Assembly (NCBI GenBank): GCA_019636835.1 | Contig: JAHBWU010000026.1 | Coordinates: forward strand, 1 to 42,815 | Length of the DNA stretch: 42,815 nucleotides | Reading direction: 5' to 3' | From: Nitrospira sp. | Lineage (GTDB): Bacteria > Nitrospirota > Nitrospiria > Nitrospirales > Nitrospiraceae | Shown here: positions 1 to 8,918 of the stretch, piece by piece | Layout: each line of letters begins with the position of its first letter | How positions within the stretch are numbered: the stretch's first letter is position 1 | Position numbers and translations under genes: made by a program | The notes under the pieces: generated by a model | What the model was told of the DNA's origin: nothing | Seen by the model: only the letters and a program-made list of their open reading frames with translations | Databases searched by the model: none

Positions 1-1001
1 GCAACCGCCGTATAGAAATCCAGGTTGGGATGAAGGTCTTTCTCATGCTGCATAACATGGTCTACAGTCGTTGCGATCTCGTACCATCGGTGATTGCCGC
101 AGGTCCGGCTCAGCGATTCGGCGTGCCGCTGAATGATGACTGAACGGCTGTCACCTTTCTTGAGCACGCGATGGCCGAAACCCATGATCCGCTGTTTCTT
201 TGCCAACCTCCCCCGTACCCATGCTTCCGCCCGTTCACGGCTGCCGATATCCAGAAACATCTCGGCGACAGCTTCGTTGGCCCCGCCGTGGAGCGGTCCC
301 TTTAACGCTCCGATTGCCGAGGTGATGGCCGAGTACAGATCCGTCATGGTCGAGGCAGTAACGCGCGCGGCAAACGTGGAGGCATTAAATTCATGTTCGG
401 CATACAGCGTGAGTGAGACGTCAAGGACGCGAGCCATGGCTTTCACCTGGACATCTCCCATCCGATCGGTGAGAAGATACAGCAGGTTTTCAGCGAAGCT
501 TAGATCTCCTCGCGGTTGGAGGCGAGGTTTGTCGTTCACGAGCCGATAAGAGGTCGCGACTATTAACGGGATTTGCGCCAATAATCGAATTGACTTCCGA
601 ACGTTCGCATCATGCGAATGATCGGCTGCGTCCGGATCAGCCATGCCCAGCAGCGAAACACCCGTTCGGACAATGTCCATCGGGTGTGAGCTGGAAGACA
701 CCGCGCCGAGGAATACTTCGAGCAGACGAGGAAGAACGGCGTTTTCGACGAGGTCCGTTGAGAACTCTGTCAGCACTTTTTGAGTCGGCAGATGGCCGAA
801 CAACAGCAGATAGGCAACCTCCTCAAACGTGCTGTGCTCCGCTAACTCGAGGATCGGATAGCCTCGATAGAGAAGACCGGCTTCTCCTTCATCGACGAGA
901 CAAAGCGCCGACTCTCCGGCGATCACCCCTTCGAGGCCAGGGCTATACGGAGGACAGTCTTTCATCTCTGTCGAGGGAGACTCGTTCATGACTGTGCTCA
1001 T
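1..1001 (-). CDS. prpC: 2-methylcitrate synthase / citrate synthase family, partial (3' end beyond window)
   Basis: It condenses propionyl-CoA (or acetyl-CoA) with oxaloacetate, the entry step of the cytoplasmic methylcitrate cycle. About 333 codons are present and the reading frame is open to the window edge. Citrate-synthase signatures seen on the minus strand are AEHEFNAS, GPLHGGANEAV and GFGHRV, which carry the substrate and catalytic histidines, and HPNLDFYTAV, which carries the catalytic aspartate. Only roughly the last 35-50 residues should be missing. The ATG at 1001 follows GGGAGGA. It lies 13 nt after prpB and two genes after prpD, and that context favours methylcitrate over citrate synthase. 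Sequence alone does not separate the two substrates. Confidence 0.88.
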   Translation of the reverse strand, partial: MSTVMNESPSTEMKDCPPYSPGLEGVIAGESALCLVDEGEAGLLYRGYPILELAEHSTFEEVAYLLLFGHLPTQKVLTEFSTDLVENAVLPRLLEVFLGAVSSSSHPMDIVRTGVSLLGMADPDAADHSHDANVRKSIRLLAQIPLIVATSYRLVNDKPRLQPRGDLSFAENLLYLLTDRMGDVQVKAMARVLDVSLTLYAEHEFNASTFAARVTASTMTDLYSAITSAIGALKGPLHGGANEAVAEMFLDIGSRERAEAWVRGRLAKKQRIMGFGHRVLKKGDSRSVIIQRHAESLSRTCGNHRWYEIATTVDHVMQHEKDLHPNLDFYTAV

Positions 1002-1014
1002 AGGTCCTCCCTTC

Positions 1015-1899
1015 TCAGCGCTCATGAGTATCCGTATATCGAAGCAGACTATACAGTTCTCGTCTCGTCATCATGTGGTGGAGCCAGTCCTTCTGCGACC
1101 CAAACAGCTTCAGCTCTGCCAGCAGCCTATCGACGGCTTGCAAGGCCGTCCGTAACGCCGTCACGGGAAAAAGCACCCCGCGATAGCCTAGCTTCTCGAA
1201 TTCTGCGACGCTCAAAAGAGGTGTTTTCCCAAACTCCGTCATATTCGCGATCAATGGAACAGTGATCCCTCCCTTCGTGATTTCACGAGCAAAGGTCCTG
1301 AACTCCTCGGCTGACTCCAGCGCCTCGGGAAACAGCGCGTCCGCGCCCGCCGCCGCATAGGCCATAGCTCGTTGGATGGCGGCCTCCAGCCCCTCCACCG
1401 CGCGGGCATCAGTGCGCGCCACGATCATGAAATTTTGATCGGTCTTGGCACGAACGGCCGCCTCGATTTTGGCGCCCATTTCTGCCACGGACACCAGTTG
1501 TTTCCCGGCAAGATGGCCGCACTTCTTGGCCATATCTTGATCTTCGATCTGCATGCCGGCGAGATCAGCCTCCTCGAACATCCTCACCGCTTCAGCGACC
1601 TGAACCGGGCCGCCATATCCGGTATCTGCATCAACGATGGTCGGAATCGATACCGAACGGGCAATTCTTCCCGCCTCTGTCGCCATATCACTGAGCGTCA
1701 GAAGGCCGATATCCGGCACACCACGGCAAGCGGATACCGCAGCGCCTGAGACATACGCGATTTCGAAGCCGGCTCGTTCGATCTGCATCGCGCCCAGCGC
1801 GTTGAATGCACCAGGAATGGCAAGAGTGCGGGTACTCAGCAATTCACGCAGGCGCGATGTCTTCGTCTGAGTTGCTGAATCCTTGTCCGTGTTCGTCAT
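1015..1899 (-). CDS. prpB: 2-methylisocitrate lyase
   Basis: It cleaves 2-methylisocitrate to pyruvate and succinate, the last step of the methylcitrate cycle. The protein has 294 residues, the usual length for PrpB. It belongs to the isocitrate lyase/PEP mutase superfamily: DADTGYGG (about residues 90-97) binds Mg2+, and KKCGH (125-129) is the catalytic cysteine motif characteristic of methylisocitrate and isocitrate lyases. The ATG at 1899 is preceded by GGAAGG. It sits between prpD (19 nt upstream) and prpC (13 nt downstream) and is almost certainly co-transcribed with them. Isocitrate lyase is unlikely because those proteins are much longer. Confidence 0.93.
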   Translation of the reverse strand: MTNTDKDSATQTKTSRLRELLSTRTLAIPGAFNALGAMQIERAGFEIAYVSGAAVSACRGVPDIGLLTLSDMATEAGRIARSVSIPTIVDADTGYGGPVQVAEAVRMFEEADLAGMQIEDQDMAKKCGHLAGKQLVSVAEMGAKIEAAVRAKTDQNFMIVARTDARAVEGLEAAIQRAMAYAAAGADALFPEALESAEEFRTFAREITKGGITVPLIANMTEFGKTPLLSVAEFEKLGYRGVLFPVTALRTALQAVDRLLAELKLFGSQKDWLHHMMTRRELYSLLRYTDTHER

Positions 1900-1918
1900 C
1901 TACCTTCCTGTCCTCAAC

Positions 1919-3322
1919 TCAGATCCTCAAGAGCGGCATGAGTGTGCCGATGTCCCTGACACGATCAAGGTTCCATATGAATTCGATAAGCCGGTCGATG
2001 CGGGGACGATTCAGCCGTCCGGCGGCTGACCGGCGAACCTTTGCTTCCAGATCCCGATCCGACATCGGATTTCCGGGATGTCCTACCGGCACGTCGACCT
2101 GTCTCATGTAGGTTTTCTCCGCCTCGGTTTTGATCGTGATCCTGGTCGGCATGGTCTTGGGGTAGCACCCCTCGAATTCTGGTTGCGGCACAACACGGAT
2201 CTTCTTCATCAGATTCCGCACCGCTGGATCGTGCAATCGTTTTGGGCCGAATGACTGTAGTGTCACAGGGCCATGGAGCAATGCCCCTGCAACGCAATAG
2301 GGGAAGCTATGATCAGCCGTTTCCCGTGTGGCCGGCTGCCACTTTTCAGGATCGCGCCCGATGATTTCGATGGCCACGTCATAACTCCCGATTTCAACAT
2401 CTATGACATGATCGATGGCACGGACTCCCTCTGCTTCCATCAGTTCATCGCGAAGTGCGATGGCAGCCTCGACCGCAGTCTGCGCGTGATACTCGACCGG
2501 GTAATGCTTGATATAGGTGTCCATGATCTTGAACTGAGGGGACTGGCTCTCGCCGAGGGCGGGTGCCTGTCCCCATTCTGCGGCGAACGCCGCAAGCTCG
2601 AACGGTCCCGAAACCAGTTTCATGAAACCCTTTTCACCTTCGAAGATAGGCGATGGTCCAGTCATACCAAGCTGCGCCAGCCTGGCGGCGAACACACCGT
2701 TGCGTGCGGCGTTCGAAAAGGCGCAGGCTTTCCACATGGACAAATCCCCGACACGCGTTTGTCGAAGGGCCATACTCGCAATGCCGGCCAGATTGATTGC
2801 CTGAACCGTTTGTTCGTTGGAAAGCTTCATGAGCTTGGCGGCGCCGAGGGTAGAAGAAAAGGGGCCATACGTCACATGGTCCCACCCGCGTGGTCGCAGC
2901 GCCGCAGCGTCACAGAGACGACACTGTATTTCATAGGCCAGCGCGATGGCTTCGATGACGCGTTTGCCGGACGCATGGACGGCCTCACCGACCGAAAGAA
3001 TGGCCGGAATATTATCGGAAGGGTGCGCCGGCTCTTTCGAAAGATAGGTATCGTTGAAATCAAGATACCGGACCAGCCCGCCGTTGGCGAAGGTCGCAAG
3101 ATCGGGCAGGGTTTTGTGACCGGTGCCCCACAGCGTGGCGCCCTGCGGCGCCTTGACGGTCTGGGCAATCAGGCGGGCGACTCGACAGGGCGGGGCGTTC
3201 CACGCTCCGACGGCGCAGCCAAGACTGTCGAGCAGGCGCCGTTTGACTTCGTGCACAACGGCCTCCGGTAAATCACCGTAGCGCAACGCTTGGCAATATC
3301 GAGCGAGGCGATCTGCGAGCAT
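1919..3322 (-). CDS. prpD: 2-methylcitrate dehydratase, MmgE/PrpD family
   Basis: It dehydrates 2-methylcitrate to 2-methyl-cis-aconitate without an iron-sulfur cluster. The 467 residues match the MmgE/PrpD family along their length. The N-terminal helical part has DSLGCAVGAW, the mid region has GWDHVTYGPFSSTLGAAKLM, and YPVEYHAQTAVEAA lies in the second half. The ATG at 3322 follows AAAGGGG. It is the first of the prpD-prpB-prpC trio and starts 60 nt after an enoyl-CoA hydratase gene. Hydration of the product to methylisocitrate needs an aconitase, and none is encoded here. No prpF or acnD is seen, consistent with the PrpD type of the pathway. Confidence 0.9.
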   Translation of the reverse strand: MLADRLARYCQALRYGDLPEAVVHEVKRRLLDSLGCAVGAWNAPPCRVARLIAQTVKAPQGATLWGTGHKTLPDLATFANGGLVRYLDFNDTYLSKEPAHPSDNIPAILSVGEAVHASGKRVIEAIALAYEIQCRLCDAAALRPRGWDHVTYGPFSSTLGAAKLMKLSNEQTVQAINLAGIASMALRQTRVGDLSMWKACAFSNAARNGVFAARLAQLGMTGPSPIFEGEKGFMKLVSGPFELAAFAAEWGQAPALGESQSPQFKIMDTYIKHYPVEYHAQTAVEAAIALRDELMEAEGVRAIDHVIDVEIGSYDVAIEIIGRDPEKWQPATRETADHSFPYCVAGALLHGPVTLQSFGPKRLHDPAVRNLMKKIRVVPQPEFEGCYPKTMPTRITIKTEAEKTYMRQVDVPVGHPGNPMSDRDLEAKVRRSAAGRLNRPRIDRLIEFIWNLDRVRDIGTLMPLLRI

Positions 3323-3382
3323 CGGCTGCCCCTTTCCGATCTAGACCATCTCTTCATCCCTCATACTTGACGTCTCACGAAT

Positions 3383-4162
3383 TCATGCTTCTGTTTCGGC
3401 CAATTTCGACTGCCGTTTTTCCAAAAATGCCTGCGCGGCTTCGTGTTTGTCGGAAGTGGCGCACAATCGGCCGAATAGTTCCGCTTCCCTCGCCAGTCCT
3501 TCCGACAGTGGGATGTCGATGCCCCCTCTAATCGCATGAAGCGCAGCTTCGATAGCAGTTTTCCCGTGCGTGGTAATCGAAGCTGCAATGCCTTCAACCT
3601 GTGTGATCAACTCGTGCGACGGCACCACCCGACTGAGCAGACCAATTCGCAACGCCTCCTCTGCGGAGACACTCTTGCCCGTCAGGATCATTTCCGCCGC
3701 CATGGAAGGTCCAACAATTCTCGGCAACCGCTGGGTTCCCCCGAAACCTGGGATGAGACCGAGTTTGATTTCCGGAAGCCCCACCATTGCGCCTGCGGCT
3801 GCCACCCGGATGTGGCAGGCCAGAGCGAGTTCAAGACCTCCGCCGACACAGGTTCCGTTGATCGCGGCAAGAACCGGCTTGTCTGACCGCTCAATACGGT
3901 TGAGAAGCGCCTGTCCGCGAGAAGCAAACTCCGACCCACCGTGCTCGGTATTGAGGTGAGCCAGTTCATTGATGTCGGCGCCCGCACAGAAAAAACGCCC
4001 TGTACCGGTCACAATCACGACTCGGACATAGTCGTCCTCCTCCAATTCGCTCAAGACGAGCTCGAGCTCCTTGAGGACGGAAAGATTCAGCACATTGGCA
4101 GGCGGATTATGGAGAGTGATCCGTGCGACGTGGTGAGAAATCGTCAATAATTGATGCCGCAT
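3383..4162 (-). CDS. Enoyl-CoA hydratase (crotonase family)
   Basis: Probable hydration of short-chain trans-2-enoyl-CoA, such as crotonyl-CoA, to the 3-hydroxyacyl-CoA. It has 259 residues, a typical crotonase length. The oxyanion-hole segments are FFCAGADINEL and GTCVGGGLELALA. Both catalytic glutamates are present: Glu111 in GGGLEL and Glu131 in GLPEIKLGLIPGFGGTQRL. The ATG at 4162 follows GGGAGGA. In the same run lie a 3-hydroxybutyryl-CoA dehydrogenase and a thiolase, so it can supply the middle step from butyryl-CoA to acetyl-CoA. Its sequence closely resembles the plus-strand hydratase at 25865-26653, so they are probably paralogues. Chain-length preference cannot be read from the sequence. 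Confidence 0.88.
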   Translation of the reverse strand: MRHQLLTISHHVARITLHNPPANVLNLSVLKELELVLSELEEDDYVRVVIVTGTGRFFCAGADINELAHLNTEHGGSEFASRGQALLNRIERSDKPVLAAINGTCVGGGLELALACHIRVAAAGAMVGLPEIKLGLIPGFGGTQRLPRIVGPSMAAEMILTGKSVSAEEALRIGLLSRVVPSHELITQVEGIAASITTHGKTAIEAALHAIRGGIDIPLSEGLAREAELFGRLCATSDKHEAAQAFLEKRQSKLAETEA

Positions 4163-4337
4163 ACGTCCTCCCTACCAAGCTTCGCTTGAGCCGGGCGCCA
4201 GCAGTTCCATGATCGCGCCCGGATAAACCCCTCAATTTGGGTTGTCTTTCTTTCGATCCTTCTTCATTGTCGCCGGCGGATAATCCGCCTTCGGCGTTCC
4301 CCTTTGTTTGTCCTACAAGCTTCCATGGCTCGGAACG
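4163..4337 (-). repeat. Intergenic spacer with a 15-bp perfect palindrome
   Basis: This is one of the two largest gaps in the minus-strand run. It contains the perfect inverted repeat GGCGGATAATCCGCC at 4275-4289, flanked by CGCC (4271-4274) and GGCG (4293-4296), which could lengthen the hairpin with a small bulge. No U-tract follows on the minus strand, so it is not a classical intrinsic terminator. It may be an RNA-processing or attenuation hairpin, or a remnant of a small repeat. No coding sequence was recognised here. Confidence 0.45.
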
Positions 4338-5123
4338 TCAGCAGTTTCGAGCTTCACCGATATGGCCGACATCGCGTGACTGTTGATACACGGTCATCGC
4401 GGCAGCGAGCTCAGATATCCCTTCGCCTGTCGTCGCGACCGTACGCAATACATTCGGACACCATTCCCTCAGATCTCGTAATGTGTTATCCGCGTCAGGA
4501 AGGTCTCCTTTGTTGACCACGATGATATGTGCGACTTCCAATAGTCCGGCCTTCATAGCTTGGATCTCGTCGCCCAGGCCAGGCGCCACCACTGCCACGA
4601 CGATGTGCGCGACATCGACGATGTCGACTTCATTCTGGCCGACCCCGATAGTCTCGATCAGGATCACATCATAGCCGGCTGCTTCCAATACTAACGCCGC
4701 ATCGCCGGTCGCTTGGGCAAGCCCTCCATGATGTCCGCGAGTGGCCATGCTTCTGATATACACCCCGTGATCCAGCGTGTGTTCCTGCATTCTGATGCGG
4801 TCACCCAACAGGGCGCCGCCTGTGACAGAGCTGCTGATATCGACCGCCAGAACCCCCACCTTCAAGCCTTGCCGTCGATAGAAGTTCACCAAGCAGTTGA
4901 CCACTGTGCTCTTTCCAGCGCCGGGATACCCCGTCACCCCGATTACCCTCGTCCCACGCGAGGTGCTGTTGAGGAGGCGCAGCGCTTCTCTGCCGCCCGG
5001 ATGGTCTTCCAACAAGGAAATCAGGCGTGATACGGCGCGGATGTTTCCGGCTCTCACCTGCTCCGCTAAGTTCATCAAGTCGTGGATGTCGCACAGAGAG
5101 GGGTGTGGACCGAGGGGACTCAT
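4338..5123 (-). CDS. meaB: MeaB/ArgK-type G-protein chaperone of a B12-dependent acyl-CoA mutase (short form)
   Basis: A P-loop GTPase that protects and gates cofactor loading of B12-dependent acyl-CoA mutases (MeaB, MeaI, human MMAA). The Walker A motif GYPGAGKST is at residues 65-73. The family segment VTGGALLGDRIRMQEHTLD, the switch-region IETIGVGQNEVDI and the guanine-specificity motif NKGD (usually NKAD) are all visible. It has 261 residues, about 50-60 fewer than most ArgK proteins. It stops soon after TVATTGEGISEL, so the C-terminal helical dimerisation arm is missing. The ATG at 5123 overlaps the stop of the HMG-CoA lyase gene (ATGA). The mutase subunits at 8511-8918 and 10032-11627 are the obvious partners. 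Confidence 0.88.
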   Translation of the reverse strand: MSPLGPHPSLCDIHDLMNLAEQVRAGNIRAVSRLISLLEDHPGGREALRLLNSTSRGTRVIGVTGYPGAGKSTVVNCLVNFYRRQGLKVGVLAVDISSSVTGGALLGDRIRMQEHTLDHGVYIRSMATRGHHGGLAQATGDAALVLEAAGYDVILIETIGVGQNEVDIVDVAHIVVAVVAPGLGDEIQAMKAGLLEVAHIIVVNKGDLPDADNTLRDLREWCPNVLRTVATTGEGISELAAAMTVYQQSRDVGHIGEARNC

Positions 5124-6069
5124 GCCACACCTTCATACGCGGTTTGTTCCGTCTGTACCTGCGAGAGGCGCGACGACAGTCGGCGGTTCAGAATCTTACC
5201 GATTTCGTTTACGGCCGCAATGACCTTCCGCTCATCCACGGCAAGCGAAGCGCCGGATGCCTTTAGAGCATAGACCACGTCCTCCGTCGCAACGTTCCCC
5301 GACGCCCCTGGCGCGTACGGACACCCTCCGAGTCCCCCGGCAGCCGTGTCAAACGCCTCGATGCCGTACTCCGTCCATGCGGTCAGGACATTGGCCACGG
5401 CCATGCCGCAAGTGTCATGAAAGTGGAGGGACAGACGACTTCGATCAACGCGCGGCACTATTTCATCCAGTAGTTTTCGGATATCCCGAGGAGCGGCCTT
5501 TCCAACGGTGTCCCCGAGAGAGATTTCGTCTACGCCGAGATCGAGTAACTGCCGCACCACGTCCAGAACTTGCGACGGCTGCACGGCACCCTCAAAGGGA
5601 CAATGGGTCACGGTAGAAATATATCCTCGGACGGTCATGCCATCGCGTTTCGCGCCGAACACCACCGGCTTGAATCGCTCGATCGACTCGCCGATCGTGC
5701 AGTTGATGTTCCGTCGCGTGAACGAATCGGAGGCTGCCGTAAAGACGGAAATCTTTCCGACTGCCGCAGCCCTTGCCCGTTCCAACCCTCGTTCATTCGG
5801 CACCAGCGCTGAATAGATGACGCCGGGCAGTCGCTCGATCCTCCTGAACACTTCGTCCGAGTCAGCCAGTTGCGGAACGGCACGAGGCGACACGAACGAT
5901 CCTGCTTACTCGATTTTCTTCATACTGCTTTGACAAGGTATCACGAACGACACCTCCAACCGCCGTAGGGACGACGTCCTGATTCATTCTGTAGTCCGTC
6001 TCGCGGACCGACCTCGACGATCCGGATCACAGGAGCATTTGATTTTAGTCCAGCGCTGTCTTGCATCAT
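5120..6069 (-). pseudogene. liuE: Hydroxymethylglutaryl-CoA lyase, interrupted by clustered frameshifts
   Basis: The intact enzyme cleaves HMG-CoA to acetyl-CoA and acetoacetate, ending leucine breakdown. The N-terminus, from the ATG at 6066/6069, reads IRIVEVGPRDGLQNES, and the body from about 5893 reads RAVPQLADSDEVF, with THCPFEGAV, GDTVGKAAP and LHFHDTCGMA. Between about 5895 and 5985 the family sequence is recoverable only by moving between frames (VVPTAV, then DTLSK, then MKKIE followed by a stop, then GSFVSPRAVP). That implies at least three small indels in under 100 nt. The rest, including the catalytic GGLGGCPYAPGASGN loop, is intact. The gene lies directly after the methylglutaconyl-CoA hydratase. 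It may be a true pseudogene or a consensus error. Confidence 0.82.
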
Positions 6070-6091
6070 GCGACATTCCACAGCAGCCCTT

Positions 6092-6892
6092 TTACTCCTC
6101 ACCTGTCGGCATAACCCAGTTCGGTGTTCGGCGTTCTCGAAAAGCGCGAATCCCTTCCTGCGCTTCAGATGAAAGGCGTGCCCGAACGTTCCCTTCGACG
6201 CAAACCTTCCAGTGTTCCTCTCGGGACAGATGGTGAAGTCGGTGAAACAAGGCTTTTGTGTCCCGTACGGCCTGTGGAGCAAGATGCGCAATCTGTTCGG
6301 CCAACGATGAGACATGGGCGTCAAGCGCAGCCGGTTCAACGACATCATGGATAAGACCGCTGTCTCGCGCGGTCGATGCGGGAAACGGTTCATCGGTTAG
6401 ACAGAATCGTCGCACAAAAGAGTCCCCGACCTTCGCAAGAACAAAGGGCGCGATCACAGCCGGGACCAATCCCAAGCGAACCTCGCTGAAGGCGAATGTT
6501 GCATTCGCGGCGGCTACGGCGATGTCGCACGCCGCCACCAACCCGATTCCTCCGCCATATGCGGCTCCCTGAATGCATCCGATCACGGGACAGGGGCAGT
6601 CATCGATGGTCCGGAACATGGCGAGCAATCGCTCGGCATCCTGCTGCGCTTCCGGTGCGGACACGATTCGGTCGGTACCCATCCAGGCGAGGTCTGCTCC
6701 GGCGCAAAATGTCGGACCGCTACCGGTCAAGATGATTGCGCGCACCGAATGGTCCTGTCCTAATGTTTCGAAAGCCTTGCAGATCTCGTCCACCATACGG
6801 GCATCGAATGCATTCCGCCGATCGGGCCGATTGAGCGTCACACGTGCACAGCCTTTATTCGACTCGACGAGGATCGACGTAGCATGCCTCAT
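6092..6892 (-). CDS. liuC: Methylglutaconyl-CoA hydratase-like enoyl-CoA hydratase
   Basis: Probable hydration of 3-methylglutaconyl-CoA to HMG-CoA in leucine breakdown. It has 266 residues of crotonase fold. FCAGADLAWM and AYGGGIGLVAACDIAVAA form the oxyanion hole. The segment FAFSEVRLGLVPAVIAPFV keeps only the second catalytic glutamate (Glu137). The first is replaced by glycine (GGGIGL), as in bacterial LiuC/GnyH hydratases. It sits between the methylcrotonyl-CoA carboxylase beta gene (7 nt) and the HMG-CoA lyase gene (22 nt), in pathway order. That combination makes the assignment stronger than for the other two hydratases in the window. Confidence 0.88.
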   Translation of the reverse strand: MRHATSILVESNKGCARVTLNRPDRRNAFDARMVDEICKAFETLGQDHSVRAIILTGSGPTFCAGADLAWMGTDRIVSAPEAQQDAERLLAMFRTIDDCPCPVIGCIQGAAYGGGIGLVAACDIAVAAANATFAFSEVRLGLVPAVIAPFVLAKVGDSFVRRFCLTDEPFPASTARDSGLIHDVVEPAALDAHVSSLAEQIAHLAPQAVRDTKALFHRLHHLSREEHWKVCVEGNVRARLSSEAQEGIRAFRERRTPNWVMPTGEE

Positions 6893-6899
6893 CGGCCCC

Positions 6900-8504
6900 T
6901 CACATACGGAACACCGGGTGGCGTGACAAGCGAACCGGCCTCGTCATTGCGACGTCAAGACATGAACCAAGAATTTTCCGTGTATCCACAGGATCGATGA
7001 CCCCATCATCCCAGAGCCGGGCCGTGCTGAAATAGGGACTGCCCTCCCGCTCATACTGTGTGCGAATGGAGTCCGTGATCTTTCGCTGCTCGGCTTCCGG
7101 CAAGGCGGCCTTGTCGCGGGCTCGTTGCTGCTGTTTCACCGTCAAGAGAACCTGAGCCGCCTGTGATGCCCCCATCACCGAAGTCCTGGCATTGGGCCAG
7201 AGAAAGAGAAAACGTGGAGCGTAGGCCCGTCCGCACATGGCATAATTGCCGGCACCATGAGAGGAGCCTATAATGATGGTGAATTTCGGGACATCGGCAG
7301 TCGCCACCGCTTGCACCATCTTGGCTCCGTCCTTGATGATCCCCCGCGTCTCATACTCCTTACCGACCATGAAACCCGTGATGTTTTGGAGAAACACCAG
7401 CGGCAGCCGCCGCTGGGCACAGAGCTGGACAAAGTGGGCGCCTTTCAGGGCGGCCTCGGAGAAAAGCACGCCGTTGTTCGCGACGATGCCGACTTGGTGG
7501 CCCATCCAACGGGCGAAGCCGCACGTGAGTGTTCGGCCGTAACGTGCCTTAAACTCATGAAAGCGGCTGCCGTCCACCAAGCGGGCAATGACCTCGTGAG
7601 CATCGAAGGTCTGCCGTGGATTGTTCGGAATGAGTCCATACAGTTCATCGGCCGGATAGCGCGGTTCTTCAATCGGAGCCGGTCTGCGAAGGACCGGCCG
7701 TCGAGGCAGCGTCCCGACTATTGACCGGCAGATCTCGAGCGCCTCATGGTCATCGTCTGCGAGGTGATCGCTCACGCCTGAGAGCCTGGTGTGGAGATCG
7801 GCGCCGCCGAGCTCTTCAGCCGTGACCTCTTCGCCGGTTGCCGCTTTGACCAGCGGGGGTCCCGCCAGATAAATGGTGCCGGTCCCTTTGACGATCACGT
7901 TCTCGTCGCACATGGCGGGCACATAGGCGCCGCCCGCAGTACACATCCCCATAACGACGGCGATTTGGGGAACCCCGAGGGCGGACATGCGCGCTTGATT
8001 GTAGAAGATCCGCCCGAAGTGCTCCTTGTCGGCGAATACATCGGCCTGCATCGGCAGGAACACGCCGCCGGAATCCACGAGATAGATCGCGGGCAGTCGA
8101 TTTTCCAGCGCGATCTCTTGAGCCCGGAGGTGTTTCTTGATCGTCATAGGGAAATAAGTCCCGCCCTTGACCGTCGCATCGTTAGCGGCGATGACACATG
8201 GTTGTCCTTCCACATAGCCGATACCTGTAACCAGACCGGCAGCGGAGATCTGGTCGTCGTCCATGCCCGATGCCGCCAAGGGACTGAGTTCGAGCCACCG
8301 CGCGTTCGGATCGAGCAACTTCGCGATCCGCTCTCGTGCGGTCAGTTTGCCACGTTGTTGATGAAGGGCGGTTGCTTCCGGTGGCCCTCCGGCTCGAGCG
8401 AGGGTGAGCTGTTTCTGGAGGTCCGCCACCAACCCCTCATAGTGCGCACGATTCGACGCGAATTCGCCGGAGGTGGCAACCACTGAAGTCGTCAACGTAC
8501 GCAT
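6900..8504 (-). CDS. liuB: Methylcrotonyl-CoA carboxylase beta (carboxyltransferase) subunit
   Basis: It transfers CO2 from biotin to 3-methylcrotonyl-CoA. The 534 residues match acyl-CoA carboxylase carboxyltransferases. Family segments include [49 protein letters not shown] and [20 protein letters not shown]. The last two are typical of the MCC beta subgroup rather than propionyl-CoA carboxylase. The ATG is at 8504, 6 nt after icmB. Downstream come the next two leucine enzymes. The partner biotin-carboxylase/biotin-carrier alpha subunit is not in this window, so it must be encoded elsewhere or shared with another carboxylase. Confidence 0.9.
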   Translation of the reverse strand: MRTLTTSVVATSGEFASNRAHYEGLVADLQKQLTLARAGGPPEATALHQQRGKLTARERIAKLLDPNARWLELSPLAASGMDDDQISAAGLVTGIGYVEGQPCVIAANDATVKGGTYFPMTIKKHLRAQEIALENRLPAIYLVDSGGVFLPMQADVFADKEHFGRIFYNQARMSALGVPQIAVVMGMCTAGGAYVPAMCDENVIVKGTGTIYLAGPPLVKAATGEEVTAEELGGADLHTRLSGVSDHLADDDHEALEICRSIVGTLPRRPVLRRPAPIEEPRYPADELYGLIPNNPRQTFDAHEVIARLVDGSRFHEFKARYGRTLTCGFARWMGHQVGIVANNGVLFSEAALKGAHFVQLCAQRRLPLVFLQNITGFMVGKEYETRGIIKDGAKMVQAVATADVPKFTIIIGSSHGAGNYAMCGRAYAPRFLFLWPNARTSVMGASQAAQVLLTVKQQQRARDKAALPEAEQRKITDSIRTQYEREGSPYFSTARLWDDGVIDPVDTRKILGSCLDVAMTRPVRLSRHPVFRM

Positions 8505-8510
8505 GGTTTC

Positions 8511-8918
8511 TCAGCCGTGTGATTTGAGCCCTTTGACGAACGTCACGATCTCCTGCATAGGCGCGCCGGGCCTGAACAGGGCCTTCACGCCGTCCGCTGT
8601 GAGCGTCGTGACATCTTCATCGGGAATGATCCCACCACCGAACAAGGCGATGTCTTCAGCACCCTGTTCCTTGAGGAGTTCGAGGACACGTCGGAACAGT
8701 GTATTGTGAGCCCCTGAAAGAATGCTCAAACCGATCGCATCCACATCCTCTTGGATCGCCGTATTGACGACCTGTTCCGGCGTCTGATGCAGACCGGTAT
8801 AGATGACCTCCATCCCTGCGTCCCGCAATGCACGAGCGATGAGCTTCACGCCCCGGTCATGGCCATCGAGGCCGACTTTGCCGATCAGAATCCGCAAGGG
8901 CGCGCTCGTTACTGCCAT
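8511..8918 (-). CDS. icmB: B12-binding small subunit of a two-subunit acyl-CoA mutase (IcmB-like)
   Basis: It binds adenosylcobalamin for the large subunit at 10032-11627. The 135-residue protein is a single Rossmann-like B12 domain. It has the base-off/His-on motif DxHxxG (Asp18, His20, Gly23 within GLDGHDRG), then SxL (Ser65, Leu67 within GLSILSGAH) and the GGG turn at 94-96. Its length equals that of separate small subunits such as IcmB; methylmalonyl-CoA mutase usually carries this domain fused to the large chain. Its start overlaps the stop of the MBL hydrolase by 10 nt. Isobutyryl-CoA mutase is favoured because of the large-subunit residues. Confidence 0.85.
   Translation of the reverse strand: MAVTSAPLRILIGKVGLDGHDRGVKLIARALRDAGMEVIYTGLHQTPEQVVNTAIQEDVDAIGLSILSGAHNTLFRRVLELLKEQGAEDIALFGGGIIPDEDVTTLTADGVKALFRPGAPMQEIVTFVKGLKSHG

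Noticed and set aside
133..991. Plus-strand open frames at 133-549 and 590-991
   Set aside because: Both lie antisense to the citrate synthase-family gene, whose minus-strand reading shows clear conserved motifs.
2273..3271. 332-codon plus-strand open frame
   Set aside because: It lies opposite prpD, has no recognisable domain and a low-complexity, arginine-rich character typical of antisense frames in GC-rich genes.
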